DNA of 64,000 nucleotides from Streptomyces sp. NBC_00258 (GCF_036182465.1 NZ_CP108081.1:11470001-11534000); one strand, 5' to 3'. Counted from the stretch's first letter, positions 8,516-16,893 are shown. Numbers and translations are program-made. Notes: generated from the sequence alone by a model not told the origin.

Positions 8516-8586
8516 ACACGGACAAAGGAACGGCCCACCGAGGAGCCTTACTTCACCCGCAGTACACCCTGCATCAATCCTGTGGC

Positions 8587-8592
8587 TACCGT
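8587..8592 (+). promoter_or_regulatory. Minus-10 box for leaderless transcript
   Basis: TACCGT ends seven bases before the ATG at 8599, and no Shine-Dalgarno sequence is present. This spacing places the transcription start at or next to the A of the start codon, the usual layout of leaderless mRNAs in Streptomyces. Confidence 0.45.
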
Positions 8593-8598
8593 GTCGTC

Positions 8599-9318
8599 AT
8601 GGCTCACCTGCTGGTTGTGGAGGACGACCCCGCTCTGCGCAGCGCACTCGTGCGTGCTCTGCGGGACAAAGGTCACGCGGTCGCGACAGCGCCCAGCGGC
8701 ATGGCAGGGCTCGACGCGGCCGTGACCAGTCCGCCGGACCTGGTCGTGCTGGACCTGGGGCTGCCGGACGTGGACGGCGGGCAGGTGCTGCGGATGCTGC
8801 GGGCCGTCAGCGACGTACCGGTGATCGTGGCGACCGCGCGGGACGAGGAGCCGCAGATGGTCGCCCTGCTGGAGGGCGGCGCCGACGACTACATCGTGAA
8901 GCCGTTCGGGGCGGCCCAGCTCGACGCGCGGATCAAGGCGGTGCTGCGGCGCCTGGGCCAGGCCGAGGCGGAAGAGCCGCTGCGGGTGGGTGGACTCGTC
9001 GTGCACCCGGCCGCCCGTGAGGTCACCCTCGATGGCCTCCCTCTCGACCTCACGCCCCGGGAGTTCGACCTGCTCGCCCATCTGGCCCGCCGCGCCGGTC
9101 AGGTCGTGCCCCGCCGCGAGCTCCTCGCTGAGGTCTGGCAGCAGCCGCTGGGCGGCGCCGACAAGACGGTGGACGTCCATCTGTCGTGGCTGCGGCGGAA
9201 GTTGGGGGAGACCGCCCAGGACCCGCGCTACCTGCACACGGTGCGCACCGTGGGGGTGAAACTGGCGGCGCCCACGCCTGGCACAGCGGACGCGGTCGAC
9301 GTGACGGGCAAGTCCTAG
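8599..9318 (+). CDS. OmpR/PhoB-type response regulator
   Basis: This 239-residue protein has a receiver domain at residues 1-115, with acidic residues at 9-10, phospho-acceptor Asp52 (VVLDLGLPD) and Lys101 (YIVKPFG). A winged-helix DNA-binding domain ends in VDVHLSWLRRKLGE and YLHTVRTVGVKL. Phosphorylation by the downstream histidine kinase should promote DNA binding. The kinase GTG overlaps the stop codon, so the two are translationally coupled. The mRNA is probably leaderless. A GGTTAAG element upstream and near the DUF4956 gene hints at autoregulation and control of that operon. Confidence 0.93.
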   Translation: MAHLLVVEDDPALRSALVRALRDKGHAVATAPSGMAGLDAAVTSPPDLVVLDLGLPDVDGGQVLRMLRAVSDVPVIVATARDEEPQMVALLEGGADDYIVKPFGAAQLDARIKAVLRRLGQAEAEEPLRVGGLVVHPAAREVTLDGLPLDLTPREFDLLAHLARRAGQVVPRRELLAEVWQQPLGGADKTVDVHLSWLRRKLGETAQDPRYLHTVRTVGVKLAAPTPGTADAVDVTGKS

Positions 9319-10628
9319 TGCGGCGCCGGCTCCTGCTGCTGACCGGTTCCACCACTGCCCTCGTTCTGGCCGCTCTGCTGGTGCCCCTCACCCTGCTCAC
9401 GCGGACGCACGCCGCCGACCGGGCCATCGCCGAGGCGACTGCGCGGGCACAGTGGGTGGCAGCGACGGTGGGGCCATCACTGGCAGGCGGGATGCGGGGA
9501 GCCAAGGCCGGCGACCAGATGGAACAAACCCTGCGGAGCGTCAACGGCCCCGCTCTGCCCAGGACCTCGCTCATCCTTGCCGACGGCACCGTCGTCGGTT
9601 CTCCCGCCCGGCTCACCGAGGCGGTCCGGCTGGCGCGCACCGGACGAGCGTTCACCTACGAGCCGCCGAACGGCGGGCGGGTCGTACTGGTCCCGGTGCA
9701 CGGGGCCCCCGAGGGCACCGCGGTGGTGCACGTGGCGGTGAGCCGAGGGCAGTTGCACGACGGCGTCCTCACCTCGTGGCTCGTCCTGGCCGGAATCGGT
9801 GCCGCGCTCGTCCTTCTCGGCCTCGTTCTCGCCGACCGACTGGGCACCCGGATCGTGGGCGCGACACGCTCGCTCGCCGCGACGGCGAACCGGCTGTCCG
9901 CGGGCGACCTGACGGCCCGCGCAGAGCCGCAGGGCCCACCGGAACTGCGCCTGGTCGCAGACCAGTTGAACCGGCTCGCCGCCCGCATCGACGAACTCCT
10001 GGCCGCCGAACGCGAGAACGCCGCCGATCTCGCCCACCGTCTGCGCACCCCCGTCGCCGCCCTCCGGCTGGACGCCGAGACCCTGCGCGATCCCGCAGAA
10101 GGGGAACGGATCGCGGCGAGCGTGGCCGTACTGGAACACGGCGTCGACGAGGTCATCCGGCGGGCACGGCGCCCCCTGCGCGAGGCCGAGCCCACCGCCG
10201 ACCTGCCGGCCGCAGCCCGCGAACGGGCCGCGTTCTGGCTCCCCTTGGCCGAGGACCAGAACCGCGCAGTCGACATCGACACCCCCGCCGGCCCCCTTGC
10301 GGTACCTGTACCGCCCGACGAACTCACCGCCGCGCTCGACGCATTGATCGGCAATGTGCTGGACCACACCCCCCAGGGCACAGGCTTTCGCGTCACGGTC
10401 CGAACGACGGGCGACATGGCGGAGCTCCTGGTGGAAGACGAGGGCCCCGGCTTCCCGGACCCTGGCGACGGCCCGTACCTCACCACCCGCGGAACCAGCG
10501 GCGCGGGGTCCACGGGACTCGGCCTGGACATAGCCCGCCGCACGGCGGAGGAGGCCGGCGGTGCCTTCGAGGCAGCCAACTCACCGGGGGCGAAAGTGAC
10601 ACTCTCCTTCCCGACCGCCGCCGACTGA
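9318..10628 (+). CDS. Sensor histidine kinase partner of the OmpR-type regulator
   Basis: This 436-residue membrane kinase has one hydrophobic segment near the N terminus (LLLLTGSTTALVLAALLVPL) and an extracellular loop of about 120 residues. A second membrane segment (VLAGIGAALVLLGLVLADRL) is followed by a HAMP linker, a dimerisation helix with the phospho-acceptor His in DLAHRLRTPV, and an ATP-binding domain (LIGNVLDHTP, VEDEGPGFPD, GLGLDIARR). The signal is unknown. The start is GTG 9318, whose G is the last base of the regulator's TAG stop. The gene ends five bases before the convergent VTC gene. Confidence 0.92.
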   Translation: MRRRLLLLTGSTTALVLAALLVPLTLLTRTHAADRAIAEATARAQWVAATVGPSLAGGMRGAKAGDQMEQTLRSVNGPALPRTSLILADGTVVGSPARLTEAVRLARTGRAFTYEPPNGGRVVLVPVHGAPEGTAVVHVAVSRGQLHDGVLTSWLVLAGIGAALVLLGLVLADRLGTRIVGATRSLAATANRLSAGDLTARAEPQGPPELRLVADQLNRLAARIDELLAAERENAADLAHRLRTPVAALRLDAETLRDPAEGERIAASVAVLEHGVDEVIRRARRPLREAEPTADLPAAARERAAFWLPLAEDQNRAVDIDTPAGPLAVPVPPDELTAALDALIGNVLDHTPQGTGFRVTVRTTGDMAELLVEDEGPGFPDPGDGPYLTTRGTSGAGSTGLGLDIARRTAEEAGGAFEAANSPGAKVTLSFPTAAD

Positions 10629-10633
10629 TCGCC

Positions 10634-11455
10634 TCACACCCGCACCGCCTGGGGAAACACGGTCCGTACCGCCCGTGCCCACGCGTTCGCACCCAACTGC
10701 GGCCTCACGGCGGCGAGTCCGGCGCTGTACTTGGTGAACCCGGCCGGCCGCACCCCGTAGGCGTGCAGCAGCCGGTCCGCCTCCGTCAGGTGACCGCGCG
10801 TCTTCGTCTCGACGAGCACCACCGAGCCGTCGGCCGAGGCCGCCCGGCCCGTTGCCTCGTCCCGCACGATCAGCCCCGCGTCACAGGTCACCCGCTGTCC
10901 CTCGGCCACGAACGTGACCCGCCGATAGTCCGTACGCAAGGACGGCACGAGGTCTTCCGGGACGTCGAGCATGCCGTACGCCTTCCGCAGCACCCCGGCC
11001 AGGAACCGGCGCCGCGCTCCGTCCAGTGGACGGTCGCCCTCGGACATCCGCTGCCGGTGCTTCACCGTTTCACCTCGACCGCTCTTGAGCTTGACCTCGA
11101 ACTGCCGCTCCCCGCTGTCCTCGTAGACCCGCTCCCTGATCCGGAAACGGCGCCGGCGTTGCTGACGGTGATCGTGGAAGGTGCGCAGCGTGGGGGTGTC
11201 GTAGTACGTGGAGCGGTACCGGAAGCAGCGCCGGCCGTCGATGTCGAGAACCCGGAAAAAGGGCGGGCCGCCCGGCCGACGCCGGTCGGTCAGCCGGACC
11301 GCGAATTCCTCGAAGAGCCAGGCCGGCACGACGTAACTGTTGTCGTGCCGGGCCAGCAGTTCGGCGTGAGCGTTGAGTTCGGCCAGCGACACCGGGTGCG
11401 CGGCGGCCGCGGCACTTTCCAGGACGTTGAGGGCATCCGACGTGTCCCTCACCAC
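10634..11455 (-). CDS. VTC-domain (polyphosphate polymerase-like) protein
   Basis: This protein of about 273 residues has a VTC/CYTH-type triphosphate tunnel fold. The charged strands FRYRSTYYDTP, RFRIRERVYEDS, FEVKLKSGRGETVKHRQ, DYRRVTFV and VLVETKTRG carry the alternating Arg/Lys/Glu residues expected to line the tunnel and bind triphosphate and metal. In yeast this domain makes polyphosphate from ATP; bacterial versions beside DUF4956 proteins have no settled role. The start is GTG 11455, eight bases after GGAG, overlapping the upstream DUF4956 stop. The two are an obvious operon, and bacterial VTC proteins are commonly found with DUF4956 partners. Confidence 0.85.
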   Translation of the reverse strand: MVRDTSDALNVLESAAAAAHPVSLAELNAHAELLARHDNSYVVPAWLFEEFAVRLTDRRRPGGPPFFRVLDIDGRRCFRYRSTYYDTPTLRTFHDHRQQRRRRFRIRERVYEDSGERQFEVKLKSGRGETVKHRQRMSEGDRPLDGARRRFLAGVLRKAYGMLDVPEDLVPSLRTDYRRVTFVAEGQRVTCDAGLIVRDEATGRAASADGSVVLVETKTRGHLTEADRLLHAYGVRPAGFTKYSAGLAAVRPQLGANAWARAVRTVFPQAVRV

Positions 11456-12093
11456 GAGGCCGGCTCCTTCGTCGCGGCGCGCGGCACCGAAATCCGAGAA
11501 GCAGCCGTGCGGGTGGCCCCCACGCTTCCCGCCTGCCGGTATCGCACCTCCACCACGGTCAGGTCCCGCACATAGTCCACCTCGCGCACCGTCCACCCGT
11601 ACGGTTCCCCGAGCCGTCGCCGCAGCTCCCCGCGGAGTGCGTCCTCGTCCTCGTACACCGCGTCCAGTGTGACGACCGTGCGACGCTCCCGCGCGTACAG
11701 GCGCGGATGATCGGCCGCATACAGAACGAGCAGCAGCACACCCGCGAGCCCTGCAGCCACATCAAGTCCCAGCCCCGGAAGCCCGCACAGCAAGCCCAGA
11801 ACCAGTGTCGTGAAGTAGTACGCCACCTCCTGATGCCGCACCGCGTCGGAGCGCAGCCGGACGATCGACAGCACTCCGAAGAGCCCGAACCCCAGGGCCG
11901 ACCCGCCGGTGTTCCCTACACGGCCCAGCGCGGCAACGACCGCGAACAGGGAGACGTTCAACGCGAGGTACGCGGGCACGAGCTCCCGCCTGCGGTGCCG
12001 GGGGTGGAAGACACCGCACGTCAGCAATGTCACCGCGATGAGGTCGAGCCCGAGATGGGCCGCCAACTCTCCAAGATTGCCTGTACTGTCCAT
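11449..12093 (-). CDS. DUF4956 membrane protein
   Basis: This 214-residue protein has about four hydrophobic segments in its first 130 residues, including GFGLFGVLSIVRLRSD, the characteristic DUF4956 loop. A cytoplasmic alpha/beta tail contains VTLDAVYEDEDALRGEL and VREVDYVRDLTVVEVRYR. It probably anchors or partners the co-encoded VTC-domain protein at the membrane; the biochemical function is not known to me. ATG 12093 is preferred over ATG 12114 because the shorter form begins directly at the conserved region and lies after the GGTTAAG site. Confidence 0.82.
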   Translation of the reverse strand: MDSTGNLGELAAHLGLDLIAVTLLTCGVFHPRHRRRELVPAYLALNVSLFAVVAALGRVGNTGGSALGFGLFGVLSIVRLRSDAVRHQEVAYYFTTLVLGLLCGLPGLGLDVAAGLAGVLLLVLYAADHPRLYARERRTVVTLDAVYEDEDALRGELRRRLGEPYGWTVREVDYVRDLTVVEVRYRQAGSVGATRTAASRISVPRAATKEPASW

Positions 12094-12113
12094 GCCGCAA
12101 ACGCTAGGGAGCA

Positions 12114-12145
12114 CCCGGTTAAGCCGGCCGCCATCGGCGGTTAAG
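12114..12145. promoter_or_regulatory. Tandem GGTTAAG direct repeat, 22-bp period
   Basis: GGTTAAG occurs at 12117-12123 and again at 12139-12145, exactly 22 bases apart, immediately upstream of the DUF4956/VTC operon. OmpR-family regulators bind direct repeats with an 11- or 22-bp period. The shared CCCGGTTAAG upstream of the OmpR-type gene (8506-8515) makes that protein the obvious candidate. Confidence 0.5.
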
Positions 12146-12250
12146 GCCCGCCCTCGGCTGAGGCAGGGAGACCTCCATCCTGGTGGGGATGGCTCAACTC
12201 GCCAGGGTTTCGGGAGGCGCCCAACGGCGGTTCGTGGAGCGCGGGTTCGC

Positions 12251-12337
12251 TCATCTCCTCCCGTTCCGCCAACGGCCGGGGCGGATCGTCCCGGCCGTCA
12301 CGTTCAGCAGCGTCGACTTGCCGCAACCGGAAGGCCT
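12251..12337 (-). pseudogene. ABC transporter ATPase scrap (Walker A only)
   Basis: Twenty-eight codons read PSGCGKSTLLNVTAGTIRPG, an unmistakable Walker A loop and following helix of an ABC importer ATPase, and then stop. No Q-loop, signature or Walker B follows in any frame. The flanking frames (for example GIDERTALEERARLAVQEL) look like debris from another gene. The rest of 12146-12520 holds nothing I can support. Confidence 0.5.
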
Positions 12338-12520
12338 GAGGAACGTGCGAGTTCCTGTACGGCCAACCGCGCCCGCTCTTCGAGGGCTGTGCGTTCATCG
12401 ATGCCCCTGCCGAAGCCCAAGGCCGGTGCTGAGCAGACCACCACCGTCTGATGCCGACACGGCCCGCAACGATCGTGTACGCCGTGCTGTCGAAGCCGAA
12501 CAAGTTGGTCATCGGGCGGG

Positions 12521-12912
12521 CTAGGCATTGACCCAGCTCCTGACCAGGGTCACGAAGGCTTCCTCCTTGGCTTTGGCGTCGTCCAGGTCCTGGAAGATGA
12601 CCGTGGCCCTGGCACTGCTGATCCAATCGAGCAGACCACTTTCATCACTGAACCTGAAGTCCGCCCGGTCGTACTTCACCTTGGCACCTCGATGGAAGAT
12701 GGCTTGGACGCCCTTCTTGGCCCGGAGCTGGAAGGTCACCCGGTCCTCGCCTCCACGGAGAAAGCTGGGCGCCTTCCACTTCACGTGTTCGGTGACGCCA
12801 GGATCCGATCCCAGGACAGCGGCTCGCAGATACTCGATCGTCTCTTTCTGGGGTGATCGAGGGCAGCCATGAACTGGTCCACTTCCACGTTCTTGTTCGC
12901 CATCTTGTCCAT
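12521..12912 (-). pseudogene. DUF1801-domain gene with a single-base frameshift
   Basis: The N-terminal frame reads MANKNVEVDQFMAALDHPRK from ATG 12903 (alternative 12912). The family sequence then continues in a different frame as ETIEYLRAAVLGSD, through WKAPSFLRGGEDRVTFQLRA to the end at 12521. One missing base in the run coding PRKE, near 12853-12858, explains the break. DUF1801 proteins are small alpha/beta domains of unclear role. Everything else looks intact, so this is either a recent null allele or a sequencing error. Confidence 0.72.
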
Positions 12913-13136
12913 TCCGGGTGTCGAAACGTGCCGCCGGTGCATCGGCGGCGCACATACGGATCAGCTTGCCCGAACCCGCACCGCGTGTCGGTGATGAGAA
13001 AACCTCTTCAGTGATCAGTGAGATGGGGGAATGGATGCAGTTTGGCCGGGTGTGATGGGTCAGGAACTCCGCCGGGGCGTCAGTGCTTCGCGAAGTCCAG
13101 GAGGGTGGGCTGAGCCGGGCGCAGCGGCGCCGGCGG

Positions 13137-14117
13137 TCAGCGGTCGATGCTGGCCATGTTCGCCTCGTCGTGGCGTTCACCCGCGGCCGGCGTGAGGTTG
13201 TTCAGCCGGGAGAGCTGAGCGGCGCTGAGTTCGACGCTTTCGGCGGCGGTGTTCTCTTCGACGCGCGCGACCCGGCGGGTTCCGGGGATGGGGGCGATGT
13301 CGTCGCCGCGTGTCAGCAGCCACGCCAGTGCGGTCTGGGCCGGGGTGGCGCCGATCTCGGCGCCGATGGCCTGTACTTCGTCGACGATGCGCAGGTTGCG
13401 CTGGAAGTTCTCGCCGGTGAAGCGCGGGTTGGTCTTGCGCCAGTCGTCGTCGGCGAAGTCGTCGACGGTGCGGATCTGCCCGGTCAGCAGGCCGTGGCCG
13501 AGCGGGGAGTAGGGCACGAACCCGATGCCCAGCTCACGCAGCAGCGGGAGGATCTCGGCCTCGACGTCGCGGGTCCACAGCGAGTATTCGGTCTGCAGCG
13601 CGGCCACCGGATGCACGGCGTGTGCCCGGCGGATCGTGTCGGGGCCGGCCTCGGAGAGTCCGATGTGGCGGACCTTGCCTTCGGCGACCAGCTCGGCCAG
13701 CGCGCCGATGGTCTCCTCGATGGGTGTGTTGGGGGCGACGCGGTGCTGGTAGTAGAGGTCGATGTGGTCGGTGCCCAGCCGCTTGAGTGAGCCCTCGACC
13801 GCCGCCTTCACGTTGCCGGCGCTGCTGTCGATGACGCCGGGGCCGTCGCCGGCGTGGGAGACGAGGCCGAACTTCGTCGCCACGACGACGTTGTCCCGCC
13901 GGCCCTTGATGGCCTTACCGACGATTTCCTCGCTGTGGAAGGGGCCGTAGATCTCGGCGGTGTCGATGTGGGTGACCCCGAGGTCCAGGGCCCGGTGGAT
14001 GGTGCGGATCGACTCGGCGTCATCGAGCCCTCCGCCGGTGGTGTACGTGCCGGCCATGGTCATGGCTCCCAGGCCGATGCGGGAGACATCGAGCCCGCCC
14101 AGTGATACGTGCTTCAT
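13137..14117 (-). CDS. Aldo/keto reductase
   Basis: This 326-residue TIM-barrel oxidoreductase has the full catalytic tetrad Asp52, Tyr57 (HIDTAEIYGP), Lys82 (VVATKFG) and His125 (LYYQHRV). The NADPH-binding end of the barrel carries PIPGTRRVARVEEN. It resembles the YajO/AKR13-like group of actinobacterial oxidoreductases, and the substrate cannot be read from sequence. The ATG at 14117 follows GGAG by six bases. The open frame extends well upstream, but without family similarity. Its neighbour is an SDR with the same orientation, with a broken nitroreductase between them. Confidence 0.9.
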   Translation of the reverse strand: MKHVSLGGLDVSRIGLGAMTMAGTYTTGGGLDDAESIRTIHRALDLGVTHIDTAEIYGPFHSEEIVGKAIKGRRDNVVVATKFGLVSHAGDGPGVIDSSAGNVKAAVEGSLKRLGTDHIDLYYQHRVAPNTPIEETIGALAELVAEGKVRHIGLSEAGPDTIRRAHAVHPVAALQTEYSLWTRDVEAEILPLLRELGIGFVPYSPLGHGLLTGQIRTVDDFADDDWRKTNPRFTGENFQRNLRIVDEVQAIGAEIGATPAQTALAWLLTRGDDIAPIPGTRRVARVEENTAAESVELSAAQLSRLNNLTPAAGERHDEANMASIDR

Positions 14118-14406
14118 CAGGTACTCCTTGTGCAGCGGTGTAGTGGCCGTCAGGCCCGGTCGGTGGTCATGGCCGGTGAGTGCCATGACCGCGTGGCCAG
14201 CTGGCGGCTCGTTTCGGGGACTGCGCAGCCGGCCTCGACACCGAAGTCGGTGAGGCACATGGCTTCGTCTGGCTTCGCCGTCCCGGCGACCGGGGGCGCA
14301 GTGGCCGTCCAGGGGGATATTCGAGCCGGCGGCTGTGGGCCGGGGCGCCGCTGGTGTCGCCAGGGACAGGCGGCGGAGATCCGTGGGCTGAATCGACTGC
14401 GCCAGA

Positions 14407-14674
14407 TCAGTGCTCCTGGGCCGTCGACTCCAGAACGAGGACCGGGATATCACGGTCCGTGTTCTTCTGATGCTCCGCGTAGTCGGATCTTGCCGCTCTT
14501 GGCACCCAGGGTGGTCAGGATGACGACGGGCAGGTCCCGTAGCCTCTCGTGGTCTTCTCGTGCGACCAGGACACCCAGCGTCGTTCCTTGCGTACCGCCG
14601 GAGCTTTCGTACAGCTCCACCTGGTCCCGAACAAACTGCGCCCTGCTCGGCTCGTACTCGCCTTTGAGCGGCAT
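14407..14674 (-). pseudogene. Deazaflavin-dependent nitroreductase with internal deletion
   Basis: The first part reads MPLKGEYEPSRAQFVRDQVELYESSGG through VVILTTLGAKSGKIRL, the start of an F420-dependent (Ddn-type) reductase. It passes directly into KNTDRDIPVLVLESTAQEH and a stop at 14407 in another frame, the usual C terminus of the same family. About 60 residues from the middle are missing, so the gene is dead. The remaining intergenic DNA at 14118-14406 shows no gene. Confidence 0.6.
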
Positions 14675-14749
14675 GCTGCCTCTCTCCACGCTGTCGAAAA
14701 GTCACCCGCCAGCGGTCCTGTGTCGCGGCCGGGGTGCGGGTCGTGTGGC

Positions 14750-15595
14750 TCAGACGTGGGCGTCGTCGTATGCCAGGGCGCCGCCCAGGTCGCGGGAGGC
14801 GTGAGCCTGGGCGAGGAGTTCGTTCGCCTTGGCCTCGGCGGCTTCGATGGCGTCCGCGCCGGCGACGAAGCGCTGCAGGGGCTTGTCCTGTCCGGCGATG
14901 GTGAGCAGCGCGCGGGCGAGTTTGGCAGGGTCGCCAGGCTGCCGGCCGTTCATGCTCTTCATCCCCGCGATCCTCGCGGCGGTGCGCGGGGCGTAGTCGT
15001 CGATCGAGAGCTCGGGCCAGGCGGTGGAGCCGTCGACGAGGAACTCGGTGCGGAAGTAGCCGGGCTCCACGATGGTTGTGTGGATGTTGTACGGCTCCAC
15101 GTCGTAGCGCAGCGACTCCATCCAGCCCTCTTCCGCGAACTTGGAGGCGGCATAGGCGGAGGTGAATTCCATGCCGACCAGGCCGGCGGTCGAGGTGATG
15201 GTGATGACATGGCCGGCACGCTGCCGCCGCATGATCGGCAGGACGGCGCGGGTGACGCTCATCGGGCCGAAGAGATTGGTCTCGAACTGCTGGCGCATCT
15301 GCGCGGGCGAGATCTCCTCGAAGTAGCCGGTGAAGAGGCTCCCGGCGTTGTTGATCAGGACGTCGACGCGGCCGAAGCGGTCGACGGCGGCCTGCGCGGC
15401 GACCTCGGCGTCCTCCGGGCTGGTGACGTCCAGCTGGGTGACCAGGAGGTTGTCCTGCGGCCCGCCCAGCGTTTTCTCGACCTCCTCGGGGCGGCGGCCG
15501 GTGGCGACGACCCGGTGGCCGGCCGCGAGGGCCTCGCGGGCGATGTCCGTTCCCAGACCGCGTCCGGCACCGGTGACGAGAATGACCTTGCTCAT
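14750..15595 (-). CDS. Short-chain dehydrogenase/reductase
   Basis: This 281-residue classical SDR has the NAD(P)-binding motif TGAGRGLG (8-15), NNAG (82-85), and the catalytic Ser135, Tyr148 and Lys152 (YAASK). RRPEEVEK after the second strand suggests a preference for NADP. It follows the retinol-dehydrogenase-like pattern in which GYFRTEFL comes after the active site. The ATG at 15595 is preceded by AAGGAAT. The MmyB-like regulator transcribed divergently from 15841 is the probable controller, an arrangement common for this regulator family. Confidence 0.9.
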   Translation of the reverse strand: MSKVILVTGAGRGLGTDIAREALAAGHRVVATGRRPEEVEKTLGGPQDNLLVTQLDVTSPEDAEVAAQAAVDRFGRVDVLINNAGSLFTGYFEEISPAQMRQQFETNLFGPMSVTRAVLPIMRRQRAGHVITITSTAGLVGMEFTSAYAASKFAEEGWMESLRYDVEPYNIHTTIVEPGYFRTEFLVDGSTAWPELSIDDYAPRTAARIAGMKSMNGRQPGDPAKLARALLTIAGQDKPLQRFVAGADAIEAAEAKANELLAQAHASRDLGGALAYDDAHV

Positions 15596-15785
15596 GAGGG
15601 GATTCCTTTCAGGCGCCGTGATCCGGCACCTGGTGTGTGCGGGGGATGTTTGCGGCGCCGACAGCGCCACCGGGGGACCTGGAGACCGGCGGCGCGAGCG
15701 CCTCCCTGTCCGGGCCGTTCACACCGCCGGGGCGGTGCACCACCAACAAAACCCGCTGTCACGCGGGTGTGGGAGTCCCTGATGA

Positions 15786-15808
15786 GGGGGTCACTGACAG
15801 GGACCCCC
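15786..15808. promoter_or_regulatory. Palindrome between SDR and MmyB-like regulator
   Basis: GGGGGTC (15786-15792) and GACCCCC (15802-15808) form a perfect 7-bp inverted repeat around ACTGACAGG. It lies just upstream of the regulator's -10 box in the divergent promoter region, and it is the best candidate operator for this HTH protein. Confidence 0.5.
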
Positions 15809-15827
15809 AGCCGGGCGGAAGCGCTCG

Positions 15828-15833
15828 TAGAGT
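15828..15833 (+). promoter_or_regulatory. Minus-10 box of leaderless regulator gene
   Basis: TAGAGT ends seven bases before the ATG at 15841, and no ribosome site precedes that ATG. A leaderless mRNA is predicted. Confidence 0.4.
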
Positions 15834-15840
15834 GAAGTGC

Positions 15841-16800
15841 ATGGCAGGCAGAAACGACCCGCAAGGCGGCAACCGCGACATCCGTGATGATTTCCGTGCG
15901 GAGATCCGGGAATTCCTCGGCACGCGGCGTGCCAGGGTCACCCCGGAACAGGTCGGACTGCCCGTGTACGGGGGAGAGCGCCGACGGGTCACCGGCCTGC
16001 GCCGCGAGGAGGTCGCCCTGCTCGCGGGCATCTCCAGCGAGTACTACACGCGGATGGAGCGCGGCAACGCCACCGGTGTCTCAGAGAGCGTCATCGAAGG
16101 CATCGCGCAAGCACTGCAGCTCGACGAGGCCGAACGCATCCACCTGCTCGACCTTCTGCGCGGCGCCGGCACGACCCGTCCACCGCGCCGCCGCCCGGCC
16201 CAGCATCGTGTACGGCCTGCCGTGCAGCGCGTCCTCGACTCGATGGCCGGCACGCCCGCGTTCATTCTCAGCGGACGCGGGGACATCCTGGCCGCCAACG
16301 ACCTCGGGCGCGCCCTGTTCTCCCCCGTCTACGCCGACTCGGCACGGCCGCCGAACAACGCCCGGTTCGTCTTCCTCAGCCCGCACGCGACCGAGTTCTT
16401 CCGCCACTGGGACGAAGTCGCCAACGACGCGGTCGCCATGCTGCGCGCGGAGGCCGGCCGTGATCTCTACGACCGGCGGCTGACGGACCTGATCGGGGAG
16501 CTGTCCACCCGCAGCGAGGAATTCCGTCGCCGCTGGGCGGCCCACAACGTCCGGATGCACACCACCGGCGTGAAGCTCCTCCACCACCCGGTCGTCGGCG
16601 ACCTCGACCTGCCCTTCGAAACCTTCCCGCTCCCCGACGGCCCCAGCCAGTTCCTCCTCACCTACACCGCCGAGCCCCACTCACCCTCGCAGGACGCCCT
16701 GAACCTGCTGGCCAGCTGGGCCGCGACCAACCACGACATCGAGCGGTCCGCCCTGAACAACGACTCCGAGTCGGCCGACTCGGCCGAGACACCCGACTGA
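15841..16800 (+). CDS. XRE/MmyB-like transcriptional regulator
   Basis: This 319-residue protein opens with the RDDFRAEIREFLGTRRARVTP segment typical of the MmyB group. A helix-turn-helix follows (VTGLRREEVALLAGISSEYYTRMERG), then a PAS-like MmyB ligand-binding domain from about residue 120, with ILSGRGDILAANDLGRALF. Members bind upstream of neighbouring oxidoreductases and are thought to sense small lipophilic ligands. The start at 15841 lacks a ribosome site but fits a leaderless transcript. The tail is rich in Ser, Asp and Glu. The gene is divergent from the SDR with a clear palindrome between them. Confidence 0.9.
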   Translation: MAGRNDPQGGNRDIRDDFRAEIREFLGTRRARVTPEQVGLPVYGGERRRVTGLRREEVALLAGISSEYYTRMERGNATGVSESVIEGIAQALQLDEAERIHLLDLLRGAGTTRPPRRRPAQHRVRPAVQRVLDSMAGTPAFILSGRGDILAANDLGRALFSPVYADSARPPNNARFVFLSPHATEFFRHWDEVANDAVAMLRAEAGRDLYDRRLTDLIGELSTRSEEFRRRWAAHNVRMHTTGVKLLHHPVVGDLDLPFETFPLPDGPSQFLLTYTAEPHSPSQDALNLLASWAATNHDIERSALNNDSESADSAETPD

Positions 16801-16861
16801 ACGACGAGTCACGCGAGTCGATCCGCGGCAACGTTTGCGGCGTAGCGGCACCATCCGCCGT

Positions 16862-16893
16862 CAATGCATCAATGCATCAATGCATCAATGCAT
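16862..16893. repeat. Four tandem copies of CAATGCAT
   Basis: Four perfect head-to-tail copies of the 8-base unit CAATGCAT, each containing the palindrome ATGCAT, lie 60 bases after the regulator stop in otherwise GC-rich DNA. No gene is seen in 16801-17036. Confidence 0.85.

Noticed and set aside
12141..12626. 161-codon minus-strand ORF
   Set aside because: Its translation is a mixture of frames over the DUF1801 3' end and an ABC ATPase scrap that is read correctly only in a different frame.
16862..16893. Possible CRISPR-like repeat
   Set aside because: The units are 8 bp and contiguous with no spacers, so this is a simple tandem repeat. No cas genes occur in the window.
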